From: Rathayibacter rhapontici | GTDB taxonomy: Bacteria > Actinomycetota > Actinomycetes > Actinomycetales > Microbacteriaceae | DNA length: 58,787 bases | Assembly: GCF_001995175.1 (NCBI RefSeq) | Contig: NZ_MUKN01000021.1 | Location: 1 to 58,787, forward strand | Reading direction: 5' to 3' | Part shown: in pieces, positions 8,371 through 16,465 of the stretch | Position numbering within the stretch: the stretch's first letter is position 1 | How the letters are laid out: every line of letters begins with the position of its first letter | Translations under genes and position numbers: made by a program | Notes under the pieces: model-generated | Told to the model about the DNA's origin: nothing | Databases searched by the model: none | What the model saw: only the letters and a program-made list of their open reading frames with translations

Positions 8371-8427
8371 CGAGATGCCACTCCGGTACGGTCCGCCCGG
8401 CGTGCCGCGTACCGGAGTGGCATCTCG
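8371..8427. repeat. Perfect 20-bp palindromic element, copy 1
   Basis: Arms CGAGATGCCACTCCGGTACG (8371-8390) and its exact reverse complement (8408-8427) flank a 17-nt loop. It lies between two same-direction genes and could terminate the first. A diverged second copy at 11951-12011 shows it belongs to a dispersed family rather than being only a terminator. Confidence 0.85.
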
Positions 8428-8441
8428 CCTACGCTCGCGGA

Positions 8442-9005
8442 GTGATCCCCCGCGCCGCTGCTCTCGCCCACGACCTGCAGGAGTGGGCGGCCCCTGCTCC
8501 GCTCGTCGACCTCCGCGACGAGTACCTCGCGTTCCTCGCCGAGCACGGGGAGGCATCGCTCGAGCGCACCCTCGGACCCGAGCACATCACCGCGAGCTGC
8601 TTCGTGCTCTCGCCGGAGCTCGACCGGGTACTGCTCTGCTTCCACGGCAAGGGCCGCTTCTGGGTGCAGCTCGGCGGGCATATCGAGCCGGGCGACCCCT
8701 CCGTCGCCGACGCGGCTCTGCGCGAGGCGCGTGAGGAGAGCGGAGTCGCGTCGCTCGCTCCGCTCGGATCGCTGCCCCTCGACCTCGACCGGCACGGGTT
8801 GGGCGGCGGCTTCGGACGCTGCTCCCGGCACTGGGACATCGGCTACGGCGCGATCGCGGACCCGTCGGCACCCGTCGTGGTGAGCGACGAGAGCGAGGAC
8901 GTGGCCTGGTTCCCCGTCGACGCCCTGCCCGAGGAGGTTCCGCCCGGGTTCGCCGAGAGGCTGGCGGGTGCGGTGCGGGCCGCTCAGGCCGTGGCGCGTT
9001 CGTAA
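8442..9005 (+). CDS. NUDIX hydrolase
   Basis: Predicted hydrolase of a nucleoside diphosphate linked to another moiety, 187 residues. The Nudix box is visible as GGHIEPGDPSVADAALREA followed by REESG (about 78-102), with the metal-binding glutamates of REAREESG intact. The Asp in PGD stands where many members have Glu and is common in this subgroup. The C-terminal half has YGAIADP and a DVAWFPVDALPEE strand-helix typical of the family. GTG at 8442 was chosen because it begins just after the palindromic element and gives normal family length. The substrate cannot be inferred. Confidence 0.88.
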   Translation: MIPRAAALAHDLQEWAAPAPLVDLRDEYLAFLAEHGEASLERTLGPEHITASCFVLSPELDRVLLCFHGKGRFWVQLGGHIEPGDPSVADAALREAREESGVASLAPLGSLPLDLDRHGLGGGFGRCSRHWDIGYGAIADPSAPVVVSDESEDVAWFPVDALPEEVPPGFAERLAGAVRAAQAVARS

Positions 9006-9072
9006 CGAAGGAAGGATCGTCGGGACCGCGGGACCGCTCCCACAGCGCTCTCCGACGAAACCGTCCTTCGTT
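9004..9072. repeat. Imperfect inverted repeat at the NUDIX stop codon
   Basis: AACGAAGGAAGGATCGTCGG (from 9004) pairs imperfectly with CCGACGAAACCGTCCTTCGTT (to 9072), starting on the TAA stop codon. The loop is about 30 nt. It could act as a transcript end; a related AACGAAGG occurs again near 10129 after the next gene. Confidence 0.55.
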
Positions 9073-9134
9073 GTGAACGCGCCCGCCCTCCGTTCCGGAC
9101 GGGGCGCTCGTCGCCGGTGGGGCACGATGGGGCG

Positions 9135-10100
9135 ATGAGCACCCCCCAGCGCCCCGTCGTCGTCGTCGCGGGAGCGAGCGGCTTCCTCGGCACCGACCTC
9201 TCCGGCCGCTTCGAGCAGGCGGGCTGGACCGTGCGTCGCATCGGGCGCTCGGGCCCGGACGCGCGTTGGGGCGACTCCGCGGGTCTCGTCAGTGCCGTCG
9301 ACGGCGCGCGACTGCTCGTGAACCTCGCGGGGAAGAGCGTCGACTGCCGCTACACGCCGGCGAACCGCGCCGAGATCCTCCGCTCGCGCGTCGAGACCAC
9401 TGCGGAGCTGCACCGCGCGGTCGCCGCGGCCGCGACTCCGCCGCCGGTCTGGATGAACTCGAGCACCGCGACGATCTACCGGCACGAGGAGGAGCGCGCG
9501 AACACCGAGCGCGACGGCGTGATCGGCGAGGGCTTCTCGGTCGACGTGGCCAAGGCCTGGGAGGCGGAGTTCTTCTCGGGCGAGACGCCCGGCACGCGCC
9601 GCGTCGCGCTCCGGATGGCGATCGTGCTGGGCGACGGACACGCGACCGGCATGCTGCTGCGCCTCGCACGCCTCGGCCTCGGCGGGCCGCAGTACGACTG
9701 CCGCTGGCCCGCGACGCGCGGTCGCCGGGCGGCGGGGGTGCACCACGAGTACCGGGCCACGCACGGCCGCCAGCACTTCAGCTGGATCCACGTCGAGGAC
9801 GTGTTCCGCTCGATCCTGTTCCTGGAGGAGTCGTCGCTCGAGGGCCCGGTGAACCTCGCGTCGCCGAATCCCAGCGACAACACCGAGCTCTCGCGCCTGC
9901 TGCGCGCCGCCGTCGGCCGCCGTCTCGGCCTGCCCGCGCCCCGCTTCGTCCTCGAGCCCGCGATGCTGCTGCTGCGCACCGAGCCCGAGCTCCTCCTCAA
10001 GAGCCGCTGGGTCGTCCCCGGCCGCCTGGAGGACGCCGGCTTCGCCTTCGCCCACCCGGACCTGGCTGAGGCCCTCCGCGACGTCGCCGCCCCCGCCTGA
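9135..10100 (+). CDS. TIGR01777 family NAD(P)-binding epimerase-like protein
   Basis: A 321-residue extended-SDR protein. VVVAGASGFLGTDLSGRF at the N-terminus is the dinucleotide-binding motif. LVNLAGKSVDCRYTPANR and NSSTATIYRH match the TIGR01777 (YfcH/SulA-like, with a C-terminal DUF1731) family, as does FSWIHVEDV. The last 45 residues (GRLEDAGFAFAHPDLAEALRD) are the typical DUF1731 end. Family members are annotated as epimerases or cell-division inhibitors, but no reaction has been firmly assigned. ATG at 9135 was preferred over 9117 because the mature fold begins about ten residues later. Confidence 0.88.
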   Translation: MSTPQRPVVVVAGASGFLGTDLSGRFEQAGWTVRRIGRSGPDARWGDSAGLVSAVDGARLLVNLAGKSVDCRYTPANRAEILRSRVETTAELHRAVAAAATPPPVWMNSSTATIYRHEEERANTERDGVIGEGFSVDVAKAWEAEFFSGETPGTRRVALRMAIVLGDGHATGMLLRLARLGLGGPQYDCRWPATRGRRAAGVHHEYRATHGRQHFSWIHVEDVFRSILFLEESSLEGPVNLASPNPSDNTELSRLLRAAVGRRLGLPAPRFVLEPAMLLLRTEPELLLKSRWVVPGRLEDAGFAFAHPDLAEALRDVAAPA

Positions 10101-10371
10101 CCCGCCGTCTCCGTCCAAGAGCCTGCACAACGAAGGCCCACCGCCCCGCTCCGACGCTCTTCCCCGCTTCGGAGCCGCCCAGCCTTACTTCTGCACCTCC
10201 ACCGTCGCGCGAGGCATCGGCCAAACGAGCCACCAGCCTCCGCAGGCACCAGTCCTGGGCTGCAACAGTCCCGGGAACCAGCAGTCCCGGGAGGCTCGGG
10301 TTCCGGGCTGCACCGGTCCCGGGAGGCACGCCTCCCGAATCCCCGCACCGCGACGAGGCGAAGCCGAGAAC
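10101..10371. repeat. Repeat-rich spacer with CCCGGG motif units
   Basis: Non-coding sequence between the convergent epimerase and purD genes. It contains GGGCTGCAACAGTCCCGGGA (10257-10276), GGGCTGCACCGGTCCCGGGA (10305-10324) and an intervening CAGCAGTCCCGGGAGG (10279-10294). These are three related units around the CCCGGG palindrome. No plausible coding frame was found. Together with the next two features this fills about 500 bp. Confidence 0.6.
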
Positions 10372-10470
10372 GCGTGCCAAGCGTTGTCGGCAAGCCGAAC
10401 GCAGGACGCTCCTAGGAACGCAACCGTCTCTGCAAGCCGACTGCGCCGAGCCGCACAGGGGGCGGCTCGG
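10372..10470 (-). ncRNA. Candidate structured RNA element, tandem copy A
   Basis: First of two ~98-nt repeats 113 nt apart. It contains GCGTTGTCGGCAAGCCGAACGC (a stem with a 2-nt bulge), a TCCTAGGA palindrome, and a 9-bp hairpin with arms 10446-10454 and 10462-10470 around the loop ACAGGGG. Copy B keeps this hairpin perfectly paired through two compensatory base-pair changes. Strand is not determined; minus is assumed because it would then lie downstream of purD. It could be a processed 3' UTR, a small RNA or a DNA-level element. Confidence 0.5.
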
Positions 10471-10484
10471 GATGAGCGCCGTGC

Positions 10485-10583
10485 GCGTGCCAAGCGTTGT
10501 CGGCGAGCCGGACGCAAGACGCTCCTAGGAACGCAACCGCCTCGCAAAGCCGACCGCGCCACGCCGCACAGGGGGCGGCGTGG
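10485..10583 (-). ncRNA. Candidate structured RNA element, tandem copy B
   Basis: Second copy of the repeat, ending 23 bp beyond the purD stop. The hairpin arms are 10559-10567 (CCACGCCGC) and 10575-10583 (GCGGCGTGG), with the same ACAGGGG loop as copy A. Relative to copy A, a G-C pair became A-T and an A-T pair became C-G. The second stem carries an A to G change that keeps a G-T pair. This hairpin is also placed correctly to serve as the purD transcription terminator, although no T-run follows. Confidence 0.5.
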
Positions 10584-10606
10584 ACGACATCGCGCCCCGC
10601 GACGCG

Positions 10607-11875
10607 CTACTGCGCGACGCGAAGCGCGATGTCGCGACGGTACTGCCCGCCGTCGAGGTGGATCAGGTCGAGTGCCTTGTAGGCGCGCGCCCGGGCCTCC
10701 GCGAAGTCCGCGCCGCGCGCGACCACGTTGAGCACGCGTCCGCCGGTGGCCACGAAGCGCCCGTCGACCAGCTGCGTCGCGGCGTGGGCGATGGTGACGC
10801 CGGGGACGGCCTCGGCCGCCTCGAGTCCACTGATGCCACGGCCGGTGACGGCGTTCTCGGGGTAGCCCTCGCTCGCGAGCACGACGGTCACGGCGACCTC
10901 GTCGGTGAAGGCGGGCCAGGGCACGGAGGCGAGCGAACCGGTGGACGCGGCGAGGAGCAGCGCCGAGAGGGGCGAGGCGAGGCGGGGCAGCACGACCTGC
11001 GTCTCGGGGTCGCCGAAGCGGGCGTTGAATTCGATCACGCGGATGCCGGCCTCGGTGACGATGAGGCCGCAGTAGAGGAGTCCGACGAAGGGGGTGCGCT
11101 CGCGCTCGAGCTGGCGGATGGTCGGGATGGCGACGGTGTCGATGACCTCGTCGACGAACGCGCGCTCGCTCGCCCAGCGGTCGGCGAGCCAGGGGAGGGG
11201 GGAGTAGGCGCCCATGCCGCCCGTGTTCGGGCCCTCGTCGCCGTCGCCGAGGCGCTTGTAGTCCTGGGCGGGCGAGAGCGGGACGACGTCGTGGCCGTCG
11301 GAGAGGAGGAAGAGCGAGACCTCCTGGCCGTCGAGGAACTCCTCGATGAGGACGTCGCCGGACTGCAGCCAGAACTCGGCGTGCGCGACGGCCGCGCTGC
11401 GCGACTCCGTCACGAGGACGCCCTTGCCGGCGGCGAGGCCGTCGGCCTTGACGACGTAGGGGGCGCCGAAGCCGTCGATGACGCGGGTCGCGTCGACCAG
11501 GGTCGAGACGCGCGTGGCTCGGCCGGTGGGGACGCGCGCCATGTCCATGACGCGCTTCGCGAAGGTCTTGGAGCCCTCGAGGGCGGCGGCGGCCTTGTCG
11601 GGTCCGAAGGTGGGGATGCGGCGCTGGCGCAGGGCGTCGGCGACTCCGGCGACCAGGGGCGCCTCGGGGCCGATGACGACGAGCTCGATGCCCTGCTCGA
11701 GGGCGAAGTCGGTGACGAGGCGGGGGCTGTTCGTGTCGAAGTGGATGACCTCGACGTCGCGCGCGATGCCCGCGTTGCCGGGCGCGGCGATGATCTCGTG
11801 CTGCTCCTCCTCTGCGAGGAGAGCCGTGATGATGGCGTGCTCACGGGCACCCGAACCGAGGACGAGGATCTTCAC
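10607..11875 (-). CDS. purD: Phosphoribosylamine--glycine ligase (GAR synthetase)
   Basis: Second step of de novo purine synthesis: ATP-dependent joining of glycine to 5-phosphoribosylamine. The 422-residue protein has the ATP-grasp architecture. The N-terminal MKILVLGSGAREHAI, the purD signature VEFNARFGDPETQ written as IEFNARFGDPETQVVLPRL (near 290-310), and GLAAGKGVLV for ATP binding are visible, as is GGMGAYSP. Length is standard. It is monocistronic on the minus strand, away from purF and purM, which lie 6-8 kb further along. Two tandem structured repeats lie immediately downstream. Confidence 0.97.
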   Translation of the reverse strand: MKILVLGSGAREHAIITALLAEEEQHEIIAAPGNAGIARDVEVIHFDTNSPRLVTDFALEQGIELVVIGPEAPLVAGVADALRQRRIPTFGPDKAAAALEGSKTFAKRVMDMARVPTGRATRVSTLVDATRVIDGFGAPYVVKADGLAAGKGVLVTESRSAAVAHAEFWLQSGDVLIEEFLDGQEVSLFLLSDGHDVVPLSPAQDYKRLGDGDEGPNTGGMGAYSPLPWLADRWASERAFVDEVIDTVAIPTIRQLERERTPFVGLLYCGLIVTEAGIRVIEFNARFGDPETQVVLPRLASPLSALLLAASTGSLASVPWPAFTDEVAVTVVLASEGYPENAVTGRGISGLEAAEAVPGVTIAHAATQLVDGRFVATGGRVLNVVARGADFAEARARAYKALDLIHLDGGQYRRDIALRVAQ

Positions 11876-11950
11876 CTGAACAGGATAGGCCCGGGTCGTC
11901 GCGGGGCGGACTCACTCCGTCACGCCTCCTCCATGCCGGGATCGCACGCC

Positions 11951-12011
11951 CGCGAGATGCCACTCCGGTACGCCTCCTGCGACGTGTCCCGAGCGCGAGC
12001 GGCATCTCGCG
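11951..12011. repeat. Palindromic element, diverged copy 2
   Basis: Arms CGCGAGATGCCACTC (11951-11965) and GAGCGGCATCTCGCG (11997-12011) pair at 14 of 15 positions. The left side continues as CGGTACG, the same as the element at 8371. It lies in the divergent purD/SCP spacer, so a terminator role is unlikely here. Confidence 0.75.
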
Positions 12012-12051
12012 GAGCGGGATTCCCGGGCGGTGGGCACGGCAGGATGGACGC

Positions 12052-12414
12052 ATGGCCAAGGGGAAGATCGACGAGGCGTCCGGTCAGGGCGCGGTGCGCG
12101 CGGCGCTCGCCGGAGCGACGGACCGCACCACCACCGCGACCGCCGTGCGGTTCCTCCTGCAGATCATCGAGACGCGGGTGCCCGGCCGCAGCGTCGAGGT
12201 GCGCGTTCCTCCGTTCGGCGCCGCGCAGTGCGTCGAGGGTCCGGGGCACACCCGCGGCACCCCGCCGAACGTCATCGAGATGGACGCGGCGACCTGGCTG
12301 CGCCTCGCGACCGGCGACCTCCCGTGGGCCGAGGGCCTCGCGAGCGGCCGGATCCACGCCTCCGGGGTGCGGGCGGACCTCACGCCGTTCCTCCCCCTCC
12401 TCCGCGTCGGCTGA
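12052..12414 (+). CDS. Sterol carrier family (SCP-like) protein
   Basis: A 120-residue protein of the bacterial SCP-orthologue family, a small hydrophobic-ligand-binding fold whose ligands in bacteria are unknown. Recognisable parts are RSVEVRVPPFGAAQCVEGPG, NVIEMDAATWLRLATGDLPW and the C-terminal HASGVRADLTPFLPLLRV. In actinobacteria this gene commonly sits among purine genes, as here beside purD. The ATG at 12052 is the only sensible start. It is transcribed divergently from purD. There is no evidence for sterol metabolism in the window. Confidence 0.85.
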   Translation: MAKGKIDEASGQGAVRAALAGATDRTTTATAVRFLLQIIETRVPGRSVEVRVPPFGAAQCVEGPGHTRGTPPNVIEMDAATWLRLATGDLPWAEGLASGRIHASGVRADLTPFLPLLRVG

Positions 12415-12608
12415 CCGCGCCCGCCGGCTCCCTCCGCGTCGGCTGGGAGAACCCCGGCAGTCGTCGGATTAACTTCTCGTAAACGACCCTCGCGGACAGC
12501 GGACAGGCGTTTGACCTGCGGCCCACCCTGGGCTTGGCTGGGAAAGTTCCCCTCATGCGGCCGGAGACTCCTCCGAATCGCCGCTCGACGCTTGGAGATC
12601 TCGACCAG

Positions 12609-14848
12609 ATGCGAAGCACTACCCCCGGCCGTCGACGCGGCCTGATCAGAACACTCTCGGTGACGGCAGTCGGTGCCGTCGCCGGTGCCGCGATGCTCGG
12701 CGCCGCTCCCGCGATGGCCGCCGAGGGCGACATCGCGATCGACGTCCTGTCGATCAACGACTTCCACGGCCGCATCGAGGCCAACGGCACGGTCGCCGGC
12801 GCGGCGGTCCTCGCCGGCGCGGTCGACTCCTACCGTGCCGCCAACCCGAACACGCTGTTCGTGTCGGCCGGCGACAACATCGGCGCCTCGACCTTCACCT
12901 CCAAGGTGCAGGACGACCAGCCGACCCTCGACGTCCTGAACGAGATGGGCCTGGACGTCAGCACGCTGGGCAACCACGAGTTCGACAAGGGCCGCACGGA
13001 TGTCGACGGCCGCGTGAGCGACGAGTCCGACTTCCCGTACGTGAACGCGAACCTCTTCGACACCGCCACGGGCGAGCGCGCGTACGACCCCTACTTCCTC
13101 GCCGAGCAGGAGGGCGTCTCGGTCGCCTTCATCGGAGCGATGACCGAGGACCTCGGCACGCTCGTCAGCCCCGGCGGCATCTCGACGCTCTCGATCGAGC
13201 CGATCGTCGAGAACGTCAACGAGGTCGCGACCGCGCTCCAGGACGGCGACGACGCCAACGGCGAGGCCGACGTGATCGTCCTGCTGCTCCACGAGGGCGC
13301 CGACGCCGGTGCGGCCGACGCGGGCACCCCCGCCGCCGACCCCAAGTTCGGCGCGATCGTCACCGGAGTCGCTCCGAACGTCGACGCGATCGTCTCGGGT
13401 CACAGCCACCAGGAGTACAACGCGACCGTCGACGCAGGACGCGCGTTCCCGACGATCGTGTCGCAGACCGGCAGCTACGCCGAGAACCTCGGCCACATGG
13501 CGCTGACCGTGGACCCGACGACCAAGGAGCTCACCTCGCTCACCAGCGAGGTCGTGCCGCTGACCGTCGAGGTCGACGACCCCGAGTCGGACGACGCCGC
13601 CGACACGATCTTCGTCGGAGCCTTCGACGCCGATCCCGCCGTCACCTCGATCGTCGAGGCCGCCCAGGCCGTCGCCGTCGAAGAGGGCAGCGTGAAGGTC
13701 GGCACCATCACCGACGACATCTCCCGCGCCTACCGCGAGGACGGCCAGACCAACCGCGGCTCCGAGTCGACGCTGGGCAACCTCGTCGCCGACGCGCAGC
13801 TCTGGGCCACCAGCGAGCTGGGCACCCAGATCGCCTTCACCAACGCCGGCGGACTCCGCGACGACCTCCTGTTCGCAGGCGACGCCACCGTGCCCGGTGA
13901 CGCCGACGGCGTCGTGACCTACGCCGAGGCGTCCGACGCCCAGCCGTTCGCCAACACGCTCGTCACGCTGCAGCTGACGGGCGCGCAGATCGAGGCTCTG
14001 CTCGAGGAGCAGTGGGTCGGGAGCGCCGCGCACCCGCAGCTCAAGCTCGCCACCTCGGCCGCGCTGACCTACGTCTTCGACCCGGCCGCCCCGCAGGGCG
14101 AGCACATCTCGGAGGTCTTCTTCGAGAACGTGCCCGTCGACCCGGCGCAGACCTTCACCGTCGTGACGAACAACTTCCTCTCGACCGGTGGCGACGGATT
14201 CAGCACCTTCACCGAGGGCACCGGCACCGCCGACTCCGGACGCATCGACCTCGACGCGTTCGTCGCCTACATCCAGGACCTCGGCACCGTGAGCCCGGAC
14301 CCCGTCCAGCGCTCGATCGGCCTCACCGAGAACATCCCGGACTCGGGTGAGTACGCCGTCGGCGACACGATGACGGTCGACCTGTCCTCGCTCCTGTTCA
14401 GCACGGGTGCGCCGACCGACACGACGGTCACCGCGAGCGTCGACGGCACCGAGGTCGGCACCGCGCCGATCGACCCGACCCGGGCCGTCACCGACGACTC
14501 GACGGGCCGCGCCTCGTTCAGCGTCCCGATCGCCGAGAGCCTGGCGGGCGGCACGCACACCGCGTCCTTCGCCCTCGAGGAGACCGGCGTCACCGTGAGC
14601 GTCGACTTCGCGGTCGCCGACGCGGCCGTCGCGCCGGCTCCGGTCCCGGAGCGACCGAGACCACGGTCCCGACGACTCCCGCCGCGCCGACGAAGCCCGT
14701 CGCCGGCGGCCCGACCGGCGGTGGCGCGCACCAGCTCGCCGCGACCGGATTCGACACGACCCCGGCCCTGCTGGCCGGTGCCGTCGCCCTCCTGCTCGGA
14801 GCGGCGATGAGCGTGGCGCACCTGCGTCGCCGCACCGTCTCGAAGTAG
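12609..14848 (+). CDS. Cell-wall-anchored 5'-nucleotidase/metallophosphatase, frameshift before the sorting tail
   Basis: Exported bifunctional UshA-type nucleotidase releasing phosphate and nucleosides from extracellular nucleotides. A signal peptide ends near APAMAAEGD. The calcineurin-like metal motifs INDFHGR, AGDNIGAS, LGNHEFDKG and VSGHSHQEY follow, then the C-terminal nucleotidase domain with NAGGLRDDL and STGGDGF. From about residue 590 there is an Ig-like stalk. In the given sequence the frame runs into an Arg/Pro-rich tail and stops at 14810. Adding one base near 14646-14648 restores VPGATETT, a Pro/Thr linker, the LAATGFD sorting motif, a membrane segment and LRRRTVSK, ending at 14848. 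The intact form would be a sortase-anchored wall enzyme. The ATG at 12609 follows GGAG; the one at 12555 is an alternative. Confidence 0.9.
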
Positions 14849-14862
14849 CACCGCAGCGCACG

Positions 14863-14898
14863 ACGAAGGGCCTCCGACTCCGGTCGGGGGCCCTTCGC
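14863..14898 (+). terminator. Terminator hairpin after the 5'-nucleotidase gene
   Basis: CGAAGGGCCTCCGA pairs with TCGGGGGCCCTTCG around a short loop, with one mismatch. It starts 15 bp after the restored stop codon at 14848. No T-run follows, as is common in high-GC actinobacteria. Confidence 0.7.
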
Positions 14899-14915
14899 CG
14901 TGCCGGGAACGCGGA

Positions 14916-14946
14916 AACGCCGCCTCCCCGAGGGGACGGCGGCGTT
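14916..14946 (-). terminator. Terminator hairpin after the 36-residue membrane peptide
   Basis: AACGCCGCC (14916-14924) pairs perfectly with GGCGGCGTT (14938-14946), with an inner TCCCC/GGGGA extension. It lies 31 bp past the stop of the minus-strand small gene and back to back with the terminator of the plus-strand gene. Confidence 0.65.
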
Positions 14947-14977
14947 CGGGCGCGAGTGCTGTCGCGGAGCGCGGGGC

Positions 14978-15088
14978 TCAGTGCTGGGTCGGGACCTGAC
15001 GGTAGCCGTCGCGGCGGGTGACGAGCACGGTCGCGACGGCGCCCCAGGCGGAGACTCCGGCGAGGAGGGCGACGATTGCGATGCTCAT
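14978..15088 (-). CDS. 36-residue single-helix membrane peptide
   Basis: A short gene encoding MSIAIVALLAGVSAWGAVAT followed by VLVTRR and a polar tail ending PTQH. One hydrophobic helix (residues 2-23) is followed by positive residues, giving a likely cytoplasmic C-terminus. The ATG at 15088 is preceded at a slightly long spacing by GAAAGG. It is divergent from the LysR gene and followed by its own strong hairpin, two arguments that it is expressed. No family recognised. LysR regulators often control the divergent gene, so this peptide may be its target. Confidence 0.6.
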   Translation of the reverse strand: MSIAIVALLAGVSAWGAVATVLVTRRDGYRQVPTQH

Positions 15089-15217
15089 GACTGTTCTGCC
15101 TTTCGTTGCGGCGGAATCTGATCCATCCGCCGGGATGCTGTGTACAACGTCCACTCTGGCCAGTCCTGTTCCTTAGGACAATCGATGGATTCTTGCCCTG
15201 ACGTGTAGCGTTGCTTC

Positions 15218-16120
15218 ATGGACGTGCGGCGGCTGGAACTGCTCAGAGAGCTCTCGATGCGGCGCTCGATCACCGCGGTCGCGGAGGCGACGCACCGCAC
15301 TCCCTCCGCCGTCTCGCAGCAGCTCAAGGTGCTCGAGCGCGAGGCCGGCGTGCCCCTGATCGAGCGGTCGGGCCGCGGAGTGGTCCTCACGGGAGCCGGC
15401 CGCGAGCTCGCCCGGAGCGCCACCGAGATCGCCATCGCGCTCGAGCGCGCGGACGCCGTGTGGCAGACCTTCAAGAACAACCCGATCGGCGAAGTGACGA
15501 TCGCCACGTTCCCGACCGCCGGGCAGATGCTCCTGCCCGACGCGCTCGTGGCGCTGCGGAGCGTGGAGGGACTCGTCGTGCAGTGCGAGGACGTGGATCC
15601 GGGCACCGACGAGTTCGCCGACCTCACCGCCGACTTCGACATCGTGCTGGGCCACTCGCCCACCGGCCGGAGCGCCTGGGCGGGTCGGGGACTCGCGATG
15701 GCCGAGCTGATGGTGGAGCCGCTGGACATCGCGCTGCCGGTCGGCCACCGGCTCGCCGAGCGGGCCACGGTGACGGCCGCCGATCTGGTCGGCGAGACCT
15801 GGATCGGCGTGCCGGACGGATTCCCCTTCGAGAGCGTCATGCAGGAGATCGAGACGGCGTCCGGCGAGGCCGTGCGCGTCGAGCAGCGCTTCGCGTCGAC
15901 CCGCGTGACGGAGGCGTTCGTCGCCGCCGGACTGGGCATCGCGGTGCTGCCGCGCTACACCGCGGGCGGCCCCGGCATCGTCGTGAAGCCCCTCCGCGGG
16001 GTCAGCTCGGTGCGGCACATCGTGGCGCTCATGCGTCCGGACCGCGCCGAGCGGCTGTCGGTGCGGACGGTCGTGCGCGAGCTGCGCGCGCAGGCGGGGC
16101 GCCTCGTCCACGCGATGTGA
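15218..16120 (+). CDS. LysR family transcriptional regulator
   Basis: A 300-residue LysR-type regulator. The N-terminal winged helix-turn-helix spans residues 1-60 (LLRELSMRRSITAVAEATHR, TPSAVSQQLKVLERE), followed by the linker helix and a periplasmic-binding-like effector domain from about 90 (GEVTIATFPTAGQ; later AAGLGIAVLPRYTA). The ATG at 15218 fits the family length. The only divergent neighbour is the 36-residue membrane peptide gene, 129 bp away, so the regulated function is unclear. The effector is unknown. Confidence 0.92.
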   Translation: MDVRRLELLRELSMRRSITAVAEATHRTPSAVSQQLKVLEREAGVPLIERSGRGVVLTGAGRELARSATEIAIALERADAVWQTFKNNPIGEVTIATFPTAGQMLLPDALVALRSVEGLVVQCEDVDPGTDEFADLTADFDIVLGHSPTGRSAWAGRGLAMAELMVEPLDIALPVGHRLAERATVTAADLVGETWIGVPDGFPFESVMQEIETASGEAVRVEQRFASTRVTEAFVAAGLGIAVLPRYTAGGPGIVVKPLRGVSSVRHIVALMRPDRAERLSVRTVVRELRAQAGRLVHAM

Positions 16121-16465
16121 ACCGCTCCTCCGCGGGTCGCTGCGACGGAGCGCCGGGCTGCGGAACGACCGGCGGACGCCCGGCCGCCGAGGTGCGGAGG
16201 TCGCCCGGTCGCCGAGGTACGGAGGGCGACCGGTCCCGGAACGGGGCCTGCAGCTGCGGCGGAGCCCGTTCGGCGTCCACTCGCAGAGTCGGCCACCGCT
16301 GAACGGTCGCGCAACGGGGCCTGCGGCATCGATGGAGCCCGTCAGGCGCCCCCTCGCGGGTCCGACGGGGTCGGGTGTGCTCGGGAGCGCGGCCCCCGCA
16401 CCGCGCGCTGTTCGCCTGCACCGGACACGGTCCCCTCGACGGCGCGGACAGGGGAGAATGGAGTC
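16121..16465. repeat. Gene-free spacer with short tandem repeats
   Basis: No credible coding frame. It contains a 25-nt tandem pair: a unit starting CCCGGCCGCCGAGGTGCGGA (16179-16203) and its variant starting CCCGGTCGCCGAGGTACGGA (16204-16228). It also holds two spaced ~40-nt copies (16239 and 16312) sharing AACGGGGCCTGC and GGAGCCCGT. Probably decayed repeat elements between two genes. Confidence 0.5.

Noticed and set aside
10372..10583. 6C RNA or CRISPR repeat pair
   Set aside because: The loop has five C on the minus strand and the two hairpins are 113 nt apart; 6C RNA needs two adjacent C6 loops. Only two repeats with no spacer logic.
12084..14861. Very long open frame antisense to the 5'-nucleotidase
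   Set aside because: Mirror effect of high GC third positions; the encoded sequence is Arg/Gly/Val-rich low complexity, while the sense strand has clear motifs.
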